In this document: piece after piece, positions 52,965-64,000 of the stretch
How positions within the stretch are numbered: position 1 is the stretch's first letter
Layout: every line of letters starts with the position of its first letter
Assembly: GCA_021234155.1 (NCBI GenBank)
Contig: JAJEKV010000066.1
Location: 6,174,800-6,238,799 of the forward strand
DNA: 64,000 bases
DNA from: Isoetes taiwanensis
Taxonomy: Eukaryota; Streptophyta; Lycopodiopsida; Isoetales; Isoetaceae
Direction of reading: 5' to 3'
Notes under the pieces: generated by a model
The model's input: the letters and a program-made list of their open reading frames with translations, nothing else
Database searches by the model: none
What the model was told of the DNA's origin: nothing
Made by a program: the position numbers and the translations under genes

Positions 52965-53129
52965 CCACCATGGTCTCTTCGTCCAATGTAATATAGATTG
53001 TAACCATCTCATTTATAAATAAAAATTCTTTTCGAACTACAACTTTGTTTTGAATGTGTAAATAATTTCCTTCATTTAGGTTGTGCTCTTGGCATTCTCG
53101 ACTCGCGATCCGAGAAATAGCGGGAAAGA

Positions 53130-53740
53130 GAGAAGATGCTTGGACCCACCCTCGCAAAGGAAAACTCATTTTTTTTATAGTTATAGAGGCCGAAAACTTT
53201 TTGCATGTCCTTTTGGTGTAAAATTACGAGGTTTTAAAATAACAAATGGGAATTACATGTGAACCACTTTGATTAAATGCGACAAAGAGGTTAGGTTGCG
53301 TGAATCTCAAGTTCGGATAACATTCATGGACGGGTTCTTGCCTGTTGTTATAGATTCGGTACCAACAAAATTTCAAATTTGGGAAGGGCTTACAAGGGCG
53401 TTAATAGACTCTATCAAACCTTTAATGTATTTAACATATTTGTTACGAAGAAACATAGTACGGACTGGGGCATAGTGCCTTGGAGTTGAAGGATGGGCCT
53501 GGGAGGAACAAGAAAATAAGATCTGCTAATGTTGCCAAATGCTTTGAAGTTGAGTATCACACTTTTTAGAATTGCTCAAAGTTTGCGCCTACCTTGACAC
53601 GATATATCAGGTTGATTACATCTAACTAACCGCTACATGTGTAGTGTAGATGGCTTCAGTAGTGGCATTAAAGATGCTAGACATGTGACCTCAATTGTTC
53701 CTTTAACTTCACTGACTTGTATGAATGTATAGTTTATCAA
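53130..53740. other. Unrecognised stretch
   Basis: A 68-codon frame (53269-53475) shows no recognisable motif. Confidence 0.3.
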
Positions 53741-53744
53741 AGGG

Positions 53745-53825
53745 CTTATTACTGTTAAGGTTTTTTCTCTTAAAAAACCTTTGAAGCAGTGTTTTTTTTT
53801 TCCCTATCCTGGGCAGTAATAGGCA
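53745..53825 (+). mobile_element. LINE 3'UTR stem-loop fragment (copy F)
   Basis: CTTATTACTGTTAAGG, TTTTTTCTCTTAAAAAACCT, TGAAGCAGTG and a T-run followed by CCCTATCCTGGGCAGTAATAG is a diverged copy of the family 3'UTR. The outer stem (TTATTACTG/CAGTAATAG) is conserved although the bases differ from other copies. Confidence 0.6.
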
Positions 53826-54044
53826 TGTTGTGTTATTTATAGGGGTCACACATGCCTCTTGTTCTTCATGGATGATAGAATTCAATTTAATTCTCAATTA
53901 TTTATCTGGTTCTTTAGTGAAATGGATCATGCTCGTGATTTGGCACTTCAAATCAAATTTTTTTTAATAAGGAAGTGTGATGTAAACAATATGCATAGAT
54001 GAATATTTTAAGATGGTAAGATGGTAAGATGGATAGAGGTGTGG

Positions 54045-55032
54045 GGCCCAGTTGTGTCTTTGGCGACTTGGAACGACTTAGAGCAGGTCTAGAAGGCATT
54101 TTTGACGCGGGCACTTAGGGTCAAGCCCTCAGTTCCATATCAGATCTTGTTGCAGGAGACAGGATTCATGCCCCTGCAGCATGCGGCCCTCGATAGACAC
54201 ATTGTTTATTTCGAGAAGGTGGCCCATATATGGGCGACGCTCGGCTCCCGCGCAGCTTCTGGCTTGTGGCGATGAGCCCGCAATGACTCGGGGCTTGTTG
54301 GAAGGACAAAGAGAGCCCGGTGGCTAAGCTGGAGCAGTAAACAGCACTAGGTGCATCCAGTGCACCACTGAGGCAGCCCGGCGGGATAAGGCGAGGGGTA
54401 CTTGGACTCTTGTTTCTGGGGAAGCTGCGGGACCACCATGCTGCAGGAGCGGTAAAGGTGGCACACTACAAGCAGCACATAAACCCCACCACGGTTGAGG
54501 CCCACGGCTCTACTGCGTTCTCGGTTGCCCATGAAGAAGCGCGGGATCATGGCGTCCATTCCGGACGGGGCCCACCATCTTCGGCTTGAGGCGAGTGGGG
54601 TGGGTTGGAGAGCAGCGCCGGGGCGAGGCTTTGTCGGTGTTGCCGGCTGGGGGTTGTTGAGGATGAAAGCCATGCCTTCGAGCATCCGACCTATAGTCGA
54701 TTTGGGCTCGCTACATTCTCTTGGTGCGACACAGTGCGCCCCACCGAAAGCTACTTCGATCTGCCGTCGATTCGATCCCTTGGCACCTACCTCCAGGAGG
54801 TTTTGGATCTGCGGACTCACCTCGCCCCAGGCCTACGAGTCTTGGGAATTCATGTAATATATGTATATTTATGCGGCTGCCGGCCCGAGCTTGTTCTTGC
54901 GATGGTTTTCCCTCATAAGGGGGGGTTTTTTAATCCGGGTAGCAACGGGCTTGCTGCACTAGTGTAATTTGGGTCCCATAGGCCGATTGGCCTCCGCGGA
55001 CGATAAAAGAACCTTCCTTCCTTCCTTCCTTT
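54045..55032 (+). mobile_element. LINE 3' portion, diverged (copy G)
   Basis: Begins with a post-RT block, FLTRALRVKPSVPYQILLQE then TGFMPLQHAALDRHIVYFEK. It continues, with stops and shifts, to GARLCRCCRLGVVEDESHAF, the C-terminal knuckle region homologous to ARLCACC in copies A and H. The 3'UTR has CCTCATAAGGGGGGG..TTAATCCGGGTAGCAACGGG and CCCATAGGCCGATTGGCC. The tail is (CCTT)n (55013-55032), not (TATTC)n. It is GC-richer than its surroundings, so it is a distinct subfamily. Confidence 0.8.
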
Positions 55033-55034
55033 TC

Positions 55035-56070
55035 CATAAATCATGTCCTTTATATGAGCGAGTTGGATAATGAATGCAATCTTGATTGCTCTAAGTCATC
55101 ACAGCCATGTCTAAAGTACTCCATGTAATAGTAATATTCATCTGTAGGAAGCAATTATAGAGGATAATTGACTAAGTATATCAATTCTAGTAAGAGACTA
55201 GCAAAAAACACAAAAATCAGCCCGGGAGGAAATGTTGTTGTGAGCGTAGATAAATGGCCACAAGAATGAATATCACTTATATAGATGGCTTGTCCTTTTC
55301 CATAATGCTGATCCGATGGCTCGAATCGATGCCAATCTTAGATGCATTGATTATCTAAATGTGAACTAAGCAGTCCTTGCACAACTTCCACAAAGTCAGT
55401 GTTCATATGTGGTAGGTATTTTTCCTCAAGCACTTCAACATCTTGATATGTAGTACAACTAGTGTTCACTTTGTGAAACTTAGTGAACTATTCTACTTGA
55501 ATCTTACATCACATTTGTGAAGGAATGCCATTTTACTTGAAGTTATTCCACATTAGTTGTAGACAACACATGCCTTGCAGATGTGGAGAGTTGGACAATG
55601 AAAACTTTTTATAGTTGGTGTATTAAATGAGTGTTTATAAATAGGTGCAAGGGAGACATTTTCCCAACAATCTGACAGATGGAGGCTCTACAAAGGATTT
55701 GCCACACATCAAATTGTATTTGGTATGCTAGTCTTTCAGTGCAAATACATTGTTTGTATATATAATGAAAAGTCGGTGACTTGCCCTAAATCTGCAAGAA
55801 CAATAATGATGACCATGTTGCAATCATGAAAAAGGAATGCAAATAAACTTTGGTTGACCAATGTGCCATAAACCTATGCAATGCAGTAATGATGAACATG
55901 TCGATATCATTTAAGAACAATGCAAACAAACTTTTTTTAAGTGAATTGGACATTTGAAAGAATGTAAATAACTTAATCTAAATTTAGTCTAAACGAAATG
56001 ATGTTTAACGAAGCAATTACTTTTCATATACACATTGCTAATAATTGTGGCAAAAATTTGTCGAATCTAC
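55035..56070. other. AT-rich stretch, nothing recognised
   Basis: Short frames only. GAACATGTCGATATCATTTAAG/GACCATGTTGCAATCATGAAA near 55810-55910 is a diverged local duplication. Confidence 0.35.
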
Positions 56071-56079
56071 GGATTGAGA

Positions 56080-56590
56080 CAGGTAGATGGAAGCGGCCGC
56101 AATTGCCGCGAGAAGCGAGACTATGTGCCTGTTGCCAGTTACAGGTTATTGAAGATGAAAGCCATACTCTTCTGAGTTGCCTTGCTTTTGAGATAGTCCG
56201 GAATCATTTTTTGACCTTAGCATTCCATTCCACACTTCCACAACTTCTCAGAGCACCATCTGTGCATGACTTGGCATTATACATACTTGAGGTTCTAGAT
56301 AAACGTCTGCAATTACTAAGCCCTCAATAGTCATTATCTCCGCTTGTCTAGTATCATCATTACTGCAAAGGTTTTTCCCTTGAAAACCTTTTGAGGCAGG
56401 GGTTTTTTAATCCTAGTAGTAATGATTGTACTAGCCCATTGTATTGGTCTCCCTGGACGTAAAAAAAACTATTCTATTCTATTCTATTCTATTCTATTCT
56501 ATTCTAATCTATTCTATTCTATTCTATTCTATTCTATTCTATTCTATTCTATTCTATTCTATTCTATTCTATTCTATTCTATTCATTTCA
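56080..56590 (+). mobile_element. LINE 3' end with long (ATTCT)n tail (copy H)
   Basis: Encodes RIETGRWKRPQLPREARLCA, CCQLQVIEDESHTLLSCLAF, then PSVHDLALYILEVLDKRLQL and a stop at 56330. The 3'UTR stem follows, and then a pentanucleotide tail of more than 20 ATTCT units (about 56469-56583). This is the best-preserved C-terminal copy in the window. The -IETGRW..PREARLC- block is typical of the C-terminus of many LINE ORF2 proteins, just before a CCHC-like knuckle. The long tail shows template slippage during or after target-primed reverse transcription. Confidence 0.9.
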
Positions 56591-56599
56591 TATATTATA

Positions 56600-57020
56600 T
56601 TAAGTAAACAATTCACCATTGCTATCTCGCCTCCAAATTGTATATTCACCCATATCTCTAATTCTTTCAACCATTTTCCTTAGAGGAAACCCATATTAAC
56701 ACTGGAGTTGTCCATTGGACCATCTGTGGTCCATGGACCAGAATTTGTCCATCGTACCTCTGCCACTTAAACCCATATACCTAGAGAGGAACTTCTCCAT
56801 TTTGCAATTTACCACCACCTTTTGAATCTTCACTTGATTCTTTATGATCTGGAAGAAAATTACCAATGGATTCACCCATATGTTGTGTTAATTGTCTAAA
56901 CCTCATACAATTTAGCAGTTTTCGTACTAGTCAAGAACTGCATTCTTCATATTTTCTAGCAGTTCCAAATCTTGCTAAAATCAAAAGCAAATGATTTTTT
57001 ATGATAAACATATTGATTTG
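56600..57020. other. AT-rich stretch with small palindrome
   Basis: TTGTCCATTGGACCATCTGTGGTCCATGG.. near 56708-56740 is an imperfect palindrome (GGACCA/TGGTCC). No gene. Confidence 0.4.
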
Positions 57021-57027
57021 TATGTCA

Positions 57028-57370
57028 GATGGGCATATTTGCCCTTTATTCCAAGATCTGGACCATACATAGCGATCCTCGTTTGTGGGGTATGCATGTA
57101 CAAGTTTTTGTATACTGTATCTTGAGGTTTGCAAAATACTATAAGATTTGAGGGAATGTACTTAATGGTGTTAATTTTGTACATGTATTGTAAGTTTTTA
57201 GGGGCTCTCGCTGCCCTACGTAACCCCCCGTGTGAATATGCACCCAAACCAAAGGGGTTTCAGGGGGATTTTCATTTAAATGTGTTGGATGCAATGGTTT
57301 GTAGTAATAATGTCACTGTTAATTATATGTTGGTAGTTAAAAAAAAAAATTGGGCCCTTCGGGCCCTAAC
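57028..57370 (+). mobile_element. A-tailed repeat (copy 2 of the 18.2-kb element)
   Basis: From ATGGGCATATTTGCCC through CTCTCGCTG, AACCCCCCGTGTGAATATGC, a T-rich 3' part and an A-run to TTGGGCCCTTCGGGCCCTAAC. It is highly similar to 18366-18720. The left inverted arm of copy 1 is absent, which defines the mobile unit better. Confidence 0.8.
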
Positions 57371-57379
57371 AAAATCAGC

Positions 57380-58250
57380 AAAAAACAAGATAAACGCATT
57401 GAAAAAAAACTATGGTGCTGCACCACATACTCAAGTTATAAAAAGTATTTTAGAATTTGCCAAATCACACCACATTTTGCATACATGTCCACAAGAGCAT
57501 TTGCTACTGCGGCATCAAACTGCATCAAACTGGAAACCCTTTTTGATAATTTGCAAACACTTGTGCATGTCATCCAATTATATGAGACAAGCCTAGGATG
57601 ATAAAGCTGTCTTGTTTTAATATAAATACAATGATGTGCAATGGTTGCATGATGGGTAACAGAAATAGAAGGTATATAATCTTTGCATCAAACATCTCCT
57701 CCACCTGCATAGAACAAGCATAAGTGTTTGAAATAAAGAAATGATAAAGCTCAGATTTAGTCAAATGTGAATACCTGATCCAATTCAATGTCTTCCAAAG
57801 TATTTGTGTAACTGCACAAACAGCTTGCTTTTGTCATGATCAAGATCAGAAGTTCTCAGACATTAGGTAAGAAAGGGTGTTTTGACAAAGAACTTCACAA
57901 AAACAATTGACGGACAAAGGTAGTCAATTTCTCCTAGGATGATTCAAACTAGAACAATTCTACATGACCAACATGATACAAGATGTGAAAAAGGTTCATC
58001 ATAACATAAAACCCAAATTGCCAAAAAAGAAGATAGATCGAGGCTTCATGTATTAAATTACGCAATGCCATACACTCTACAAGTAGCAACAAGATACAAC
58101 ATGAACTTGCAAAGCCAGACAATCCATGATTGAGTTATATAAAATAATAAATGACCGGTGAGATTTTCCAACCCTTTGGTAAAAACAATTGAAGAGAAAG
58201 GGGAGGTTCAATACGTACATGTATTCTAGCATCTTCTTATATGTATCAAC
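57380..58250. other. Unrecognised AT-rich stretch with one exon-like block
   Basis: On the minus strand, MLQVLEEHDPNVDTYKKMLE ends at ATACAT|GTACGT (about 58225). It could be a single exon relic of unknown family. Nothing else was recognised. Confidence 0.3.
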
Positions 58251-58259
58251 ATTAGGATC

Positions 58260-58568
58260 ATGCTCTTCAAGAACTTGAAGCATATCACTTTCAAAACATA
58301 TTTACTCCCTCCAGGAAAACCGGTAATTCTTGATTCTTGCTTTATAATAATGGGATCTACCACCAAATCTCATGTGGCATCTAAATCTCATTCCCTCCAC
58401 CAATGCAAGCATATCGGCATGATCCTCTTAGAGATTTTGAAACCAAAAATCTACCATAGCCATGGAATGGAAGCCCAAAGCTTCGGCTTTGAAATAGCTC
58501 ATGATTATATGGGTGAGATGAAGGATCCACCATACCTAGATTATCCGGATGTTATATTTGCAAAATAG
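58260..58568 (+). CDS. Unidentified 102-codon open frame
   Basis: The frame HIGMILLEILKPKIYHSHGM, then GEMKDPPYLDYPDVIFAK, runs to a stop at 58568. No family recognised. Protein-like composition in the second half only. Confidence 0.2.
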   Translation: MLFKNLKHITFKTYLLPPGKPVILDSCFIIMGSTTKSHVASKSHSLHQCKHIGMILLEILKPKIYHSHGMEAQSFGFEIAHDYMGEMKDPPYLDYPDVIFAK

Positions 58569-58569
58569 T

Positions 58570-59470
58570 AATATGAGATGCCTTCTAAGTTATAATAGGA
58601 AGGCATTTCATTTACCATTGAAAATCTACGTCCGAAATTGATCATTCTTTTGCTGCCTTGGCCGGTATAAATATAAACTCTATGGGCCGACAATGTAAAA
58701 AGCAGACATCCCCTATCGAATAGGAAAAATCCAAATGATCCATTGCCATTTACAAAAGTAAGACCAACCTCTTATCTTCTTGCCAACATCCCAGGTAAAC
58801 ACCGGGTCCCTTGTTTAGTTTGCTGCGGGTTTACCAAGGACCCTGATTATCAAAACATTCCACGCTACCACGCAACATGTGAAAAATGTTAGTATTGGGG
58901 TTACGTTCTCGATAATACATGCCATCCAAAGCTGGTCCTCAACAAGCATGAGCAGCTTAGAAATTTTTGAAAAAATTATATCTATGTGATTTAATGCACG
59001 GTAGAAATGATCTATAAACCCAAACGGAATCTTGCTATAGCTTGCATGATGAAGAAAGGGACAAACTTGTTGGTGCTTGGATCCGGATTCAACGATACAT
59101 AACTTGAAACCCCTAACTCAAGAGAGAATCGGCTGTACACTCACGAAATTATGCAGATTCTTTGGGTGAAATGATCTAAGAATCCCTAAGAAGGCAAAAT
59201 CGGGATGTGCCTTGATGATTTGGGCTGGATTCTATGGCTACGGAAGGCGGTTAAATGCTGTGGGCCCCCTCTCTAACACGCCGTTAGGTTTAAAAGAAAA
59301 TAAAAAATAAGCAGTTAGTTCAAAATAGTTAAATGGAGTTGACACATGGGGATTTAAAAAGTCAAGTTAAAATGGTCATGCCTTAATCCACACAACCCTA
59401 AAAAACCCTAAAACTAATGGGAGGATATTCACCACAGTTTTTGTTAATTTTCTAAAATCAACACGGACTT
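58570..59470. other. Unrecognised stretch
   Basis: No coding or repeat signal. GTGGGCCCCCTCTC and AAACCCTAAAA-type phrases occur near 59260-59410. Confidence 0.3.
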
Positions 59471-59474
59471 ACAA

Positions 59475-59605
59475 AAGGGTGCACTCTAGAAATACTATTT
59501 AGTACACGGATGAATACGACCACCAAATCATATATGAAAACCTTAAAAGAAAATGATTTTTTTAAAAACACAAAAAAACCCTTGTTATAATGCTACATAT
59601 ATGAC
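59475..59605 (+). repeat. Dispersed repeat (copy 2; copy 1 at 20695)
   Basis: Shares GGGTGCACTCTAGAAATAC, TTTAGTAC and CTTGTTATAATGCTA with 20695-20815. Confidence 0.7.
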
Positions 59606-59639
59606 ATTAGATGAAATATATACCCAATTTTGCTCAAAA

Positions 59640-60445
59640 GACTTGTTTGAAGGTATGAATTATTTCTCTCTTACTATTATAAGTTTTGGCCTAATTCTTG
59701 TGGTCATAAGTTGTTGACTCTAAGAGCTATAGTTCGATGTTTTTTGAAGCATTCATAAGTAATAATGATTTCAATGTTGACTAAAAGAATCTTTTATATA
59801 GAATTCGGGGACAAAATAAATCTAAAATGATTTAGTAAAACTTCATTATATCATCTTTAAAAAGGGGTAATAAAAGATGCACGCTATACACACACTACAC
59901 TTATATCTCGTAGATTATAATTTTATCAACCTATATATATGTAGTAGTTAATCATGCATTCTCTACATTTGGTTGTGTTTTATTACTACGATATTGGGTT
60001 TAAGTATGCTAATTATATAGATAGTTCATCATTTAGAAAATGCTATATTTTTATAAAATGCAAGGCTTCATTGTGAACATAGATCTCAAATTTGATGTGA
60101 AAGTGACATAGTAGTTGCAAAAATATAAATATCCATGGACCATTAATGGTCAATACTTGAACTTGTCAAAATTTGAATCATTTAATCAAGATAACACTTC
60201 GCTTTCAACTCATATATAATAATACATGTGCATAGAGGTTCTTGATGTTATATATAGCGAAAAACACAAAAGAAACCTACATTTCTCTTGCTATCATAAA
60301 CTTATTATTGTGTTTTGCTGCCCGGGAAGTATTGTAGGTTAAGTATGATAATAGTGTATGTAGATCATCTTTCATGATGAGCTATATCGTTTTATAGATG
60401 CAAGCCTTCGCTTGGTAATATAGATCTCTAATTTCCGTTAAGAAA
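59640..60445 (+). repeat. Diverged tandem duplication, unit about 335 bp
   Basis: The order TGTGTTTT, TAAGTATG, GTAGATCATC/TAGTTCATC, GCTATAT..TTTTAT, TGCAAG(C)CTTC, ATAGATCTC(T)AA occurs at 59976-60095 and again at 60310-60437. It is heavily diverged and non-coding. Confidence 0.5.
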
Positions 60446-60449
60446 TTTA

Positions 60450-61640
60450 TTGGTCCATAAAAAGGCGAAAAGCAGTTTTGACCAGTCATGTTAAATAAAC
60501 TCTATCTTCCTTCTCATACCTTGGAATGAGGTGCGATTTTGTGTTGTACTCTCTAACTTCGCATAGAAAAATAAGAAAATATTGAAAAAAAAATCAAAAA
60601 AAATATTTTCATTAAAAACGGTTTTACCTTATGTAAATATCTCGGCCAGTCTTGGCATGACCCCTTGGATTCACCTAAAGCATAACTTCCAGAATGGAGG
60701 TAGATAGATTTTAGATATTTTTATATGGAATATGACTGCCATATATGAATTTCTAGGAAGGGTTTTATTGAATTTTGAGCCATTGATTTTATATGAATTT
60801 GAAAGTGAGCAGTGCAAATGCACTATTTTTTTGTCCATTGCCTAACAACTCTAGTGTTAAACATCTTAAAAGATACAATACATGTATGGGGGTTATTAGT
60901 TGTTTATGTTTAGATTAAGTAATCCTCTGGGTTACTAGTCCCATATTGTTGTCATCACCATATTATATGCATGTTAATAGTTGTTGTCCTTCAAAAGAAA
61001 AAATATGGAAAGGGCCATACATGAAGGCATTTTATGGATATGATATCAATATAAAACTTATCAAGTTCAGGTTATTTTTTGGTATGTTGATTCCATGGCT
61101 CTCTATAGCTCAACACAGAAACTCTAGTAAATTAGACTAGACTGGAAATCAATAGATATGCCATTGTGAAAATGGCTTATGCGCTTTCCCATCAAGACAA
61201 TGTTACATATTAGTAATCCATGTGATCATTCAAAGCATTGCCATTGAAAAATTGTTTATGCAAAATGGTACAACAAATGGGCAAACTGACGAAATATTAT
61301 TTTAAATGCCAACTTAGTTTACTATCAAAAGTACCTTTATATAATAAGCTTTATTATGTTCCCACATATAAATAAATACAAATTTGCTCGTTGTTGTTGG
61401 TTTTATTATCACATGGAAACCAATATTTATAGTCTAATAGTGTAGATTATGCCAATAACGTCTAAATAGTCTAGATTATACAAAACTATAAAAATTTTCT
61501 GGTCTATTCTTCTTTCTATCAATGACAATGTTATCAAGACATCATCGGACATGTTCTGGGGTCCCCATGTCGCTATTGGGGAAACATTAAGCTCATTGAT
61601 TAGAGACATCAAATGTCTTTTTATAAAAATCACGCGTTTA
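60450..61640. other. AT-rich stretch, nothing recognised
   Basis: Only short frames and A/T runs. Confidence 0.3.
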
Positions 61641-61660
61641 AAAATTAAGAAAAGCCATTC

Positions 61661-61712
61661 AAAAAAAAAAAAAAAAAAAGAAAAGAGAGGAAAAGAAAAA
61701 AAAGAAAAAGGT
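61661..61712 (+). repeat. A-rich/GAAAA tract
   Basis: About 19 A followed by GAAAAGAGAGGAAAAGAAAA. Possibly an eroded poly(A) tail. Confidence 0.6.
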
Positions 61713-61973
61713 CCTATCAAAGGGTTCTATTTGGATTTGACCTTTGTTGAATTATCCTTATTGTCGGAAAACATCAACATTATCCCTATCACATCGTATA
61801 AAGAGTTGTTGACAATCAAATATAAGTGATAGAAGCGATCCTAAAGTACAAAAATGCCACTACATTTCTATATGCAACTTTAGAATATAATTTAGATTAT
61901 AGTTTGTCGAATATGGAACTTCTATTAATCATCGTACCATCCTCCATTTTGCTCAAAAAAAAAGAGAAAAATG

Positions 61974-61996
61974 AGTGTGTGTGTGTGTGTGTGTGC
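61974..61996 (+). repeat. (TG)n microsatellite
   Basis: About 10 TG dinucleotides ending in GCGCAC. Confidence 0.9.
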
Positions 61997-62141
61997 GCAC
62001 CTTGGGAACATGTCAAAGTACCCATACTAGGTACTTGAGGAATGAGTAACGTTCCTTATTTTTTTCTTATCAAAACTAATTCCAAAGTTCAAATTATAAG
62101 TCAAAAAGCATGTTAATTTTTCAAGGTTAAGGTAGGGATAA

Positions 62142-62656
62142 TGTTAGTCACATGCGTGCAGTGGAACTATTCATGGGCTCCTGGGCGAGGCGGGGAATAA
62201 GGCATGGTCCGGGTCAACCATCAAAAAGAGCCCGCAAGACCCACGCCCAAGACCAGCCAAAGAAGGAGCGGAGCGGATAAATGGCGACTGCGGGGAGGCA
62301 ATTTCTAGCGTGATTCCGGGCATGTAAAGAAGGCCTTTGCCCGGTTTCCACGAAAATCAGGCTTTGATCAGGGGAGTTGGTTGCGAAATCGCCAAACACC
62401 TATTTTGGGCCCAAAGTTTGTACTATATATATAGATGTAGAGATAGAGCTTCAGTTTTCTAGATGAGTTTTAGTCCTTGTCTCTAGTCAGTCTTTTCTCT
62501 CGTTTCCGAGAGCTCATGTACACTCAATGATATCAAGAAAGCATCGTTATCTTCCTTTGTTTGTTGTTGTCTTTCCTGTTTCTCTCTTTTTGTTCCTTTG
62601 CAAAATCAGCGTGACACCTTCGGCCGGGACTCTCCTGTTTTGATCAAGGGTCCTCA
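62142..62656 (+). mobile_element. Probable 5' LTR of a retrotransposon
   Basis: A likely start is TGTTAGTCAC (62142). A TATA box (TACTATATATATAG, about 62421-62434) and a downstream AATGATATC-type polyadenylation region are present. A likely end is GGTCCTCA, directly before TGGAGGGCTG. The right-hand context (CTGGGAGATCGAACCCAGGA, 62670s) resembles the complement of a tRNA T-arm, as seen in primer-site regions. Gag-like coding begins about 0.7 kb downstream. Both edges are inferred because the partner LTR is outside the window. Confidence 0.5.
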
Positions 62657-63350
62657 TGGAGGGCTGTCTTCTGGGAGATCGAACCCAGGACCCTAAACAC
62701 TATGGCATTGCTGCGGGTTTGTTCTTTCTTCTTTCCCTTCTCTTCACTATATGCGCTGGCATTACTTTCCTCACCCCGAAGAACTTATTTGCCAAGCGGC
62801 TCGCTTGGGCGCCATCGTCGATGAAGCTTCCGAGACATATGCGACCATTATGATATTGAAGGAGGTGTCGGCTCAAGAGCATGAGTAAAACGCTGCCCTA
62901 CTCCTCGTGAACAGATTTCGCCCGAGGGTCTCCCACATTATTGTAAAGCATTGCTCTCAACCCGGTCGCCACATCATACAGCCCTCTCCTCACTATTTCC
63001 AAACTCAGGAAAGCACCTACATTCCCTACATATCCTCCCGGGTCACACCCTTTTACCTTACACGGCAACTAGCGCTTCTCCTCTACTGCCCGAGGATAGA
63101 GCTACTATGTCCCTTTTGGCCCTCCCCATGTCCAGTGTCAGGACTTCTAAAGATCTTTTTCCAGCATGCCCTTCTGTCTACAATCTTACTTGATCTCAAG
63201 CTTAATGAAGAGGAGGGCTCCCATGAGGATTATGCATACAGGGGCCAGCTCCTCTCTCACGGCCCTCGGGGTTTTACGTTTGCATAAGCCTTGTTCGGCC
63301 AGCAGAAACGTCCCCACATAACTATGTTCCTGCTTATGCTCACACACTTC
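62657..63350 (+). other. Retrotransposon leader / degenerate N-terminal gag region
   Basis: Frames such as LLPEDRATMSLLALPMSSVR (about 63090-63150) are protein-like but broken by shifts. Probably the 5' leader and N-terminal gag of the LTR element. Confidence 0.4.
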
Positions 63351-63352
63351 CC

Positions 63353-64000
63353 ATGCACAGGACCGCCTCCCTCTCTGTTCAAACTCTCAAGCTCACATGT
63401 ATCCCACCTTTGGAAATACTAAAGGGAAGCCTTTGGATCAAAGTGCCCAAGCTCATGGAGGAATTTGAGGCGTTGGCCATTCTCAATGGCTCGCTCAGCC
63501 TCAACTCCAAGTTCTATATCTTTTCTACTCTGTGCGGCGCCCCTCATCGATGGCTCATGTGGCCAACAAAACCCCTTTGGAAACAAAGCGGCAGAGATGA
63601 AGGCGTGTTTCTCTCATTATGGCACCACGGGCGATGATCAACTCCTGCTCAAGCAACTCCATGATCTTCAGCAACAACCCACGGAGGTCAGTAGGTGATC
63701 TCAAGCCTTCCACGTTACGGTCAGCAAGCTCCGGGGGGTACCCCCCATGCAAAGCCGGATTCTCGTCTGGTTTCTGCAAGGACTTCCTCACGCCATTAGA
63801 TCTCATGGCCAGAGTACACTGGCGTCCCAAGACTTTGGAGGCGAGGCTATCAGATAGTCAATCACTTAGTCAGCGTCTCCTCCTCGCGGGTGTTGCTCTC
63901 ATGGAGTACCTTTCATGCCCGTCATGGTTCCTTAGAATGCGGTTCAGCCTCAGCACCGGTTTTGCTCCTCAATGCACTCGAGATCTATTTTGCCACATGC
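63353..64000 (+). pseudogene. Ty3/Gypsy-type gag relic, runs off the window
   Basis: Blocks in order, in shifting frames, are: KLMEEFEALAILNGSLSLNS, KFYIFSTLCGAPHRW (capsid region ending in a W, as in retrotransposon gag), MKACFSHYGTTGDDQLLLKQ, LHDLQQQPTEVSR, then FHVTVSKLRG.., ILVWFLQGLPHAIRSHG and TLASQDFGGEAI. The pattern of a W-containing helix, L..QLHDLQQ.. and FLQGLPH.IR is typical of the gag (Retrotrans_gag) domain. Several single-base shifts break it. Pol would lie beyond 64000. Confidence 0.7.

Noticed and set aside
53697-53900. Rho-independent-like terminator (stem plus T-run)
   Set aside because: The stem and T-run are the LINE 3'UTR structure; bacterial-type termination is irrelevant here.
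54347-54820. 157-codon minus-strand open frame
   Set aside because: It is a shadow of the GC-rich LINE copy G coding region on the plus strand.
1-64000. Organelle DNA insertions, rRNA, telomere repeats
   Set aside because: I looked for rRNA, plastid gene and TTTAGGG-type sequence and recognised none.

Overview
This looks like nuclear DNA from a land plant. It is AT-rich, it carries spliced fragments of typical plant genes, and most of the recognisable content is transposable elements. Plant gene fragments include a BAHD acyltransferase, a sulfate-transporter STAS domain, an auxin response factor PB1 domain and an RH7-like DEAD-box helicase. Transposon classes include Helitron, hAT, LINE, tRNA-type SINE, and LTR elements with an initiator-Met primer site. 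A non-angiosperm such as a fern or lycophyte is possible, but the sequence alone does not settle it. I see no complete, undamaged host gene, no rRNA or tRNA gene, and no prokaryote-type feature.

Layout. 0-13.7 kb is bounded by two outward-facing Helitron 3' ends (40 and 13724). It holds a BAHD acyltransferase C-terminus cut by an antisense LINE (4.4-5.3 kb), sulfate-transporter STAS exons (7.4-7.75 kb), several exon-like fragments I cannot name, a 320-bp tandem duplication (9.65-10.29 kb) and an L1-type LINE end with a 40-bp poly(A). 13.7-20.8 kb has an LTR with promoter and primer site on the minus strand (14.55-15.2 kb), a long inverted-repeat element (18.2-18.7 kb) and a cyclophilin exon relic (19.1-19.3 kb). 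20.8-22.75 kb is a decayed DEAD-box RNA helicase gene interrupted by a 474-bp inverted-repeat element. 23.7-30.5 kb contains dispersed repeats, two SINE copies, a possible lysine-rich minus-strand gene and a LINE reverse transcriptase pseudogene.

30.7-33.7 kb has a 327-bp tandem repeat containing a palindromic TCTCGACTCGCGAGTCGAGA motif. 33,705-44,320 is a 10.6-kb hAT transposon with exact termini and an 8-bp target duplication. Its sense half carries a decayed DUF659/hAT transposase. Its middle carries nested hairpin repeats and a perfect 194-bp tandem duplication. Its right half carries decayed antisense genes of unknown function. It sits between two copies of an older tandem host duplication. 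46.2-46.9 kb is an auxin response factor relic. 47.7-53 kb is an unclassified coding-like region with a hairpin satellite array and a HAD/FCP1-like phosphatase relic whose nucleophile Asp appears to be lost. 53.7-57.4 kb has more LINE ends and dispersed repeats. 57.4-62.1 kb is mostly unrecognised AT-rich sequence. 62.1-64 kb is the 5' part of an LTR retrotransposon (LTR, possible primer site, broken gag) running off the window.

Nothing here forms a working pathway. The window is a record of transposon insertion, gene-fragment decay and local duplication. The most unusual objects are the large hAT element with its antisense accessory genes and the unclassified hairpin-bearing region at 47.7-53 kb.
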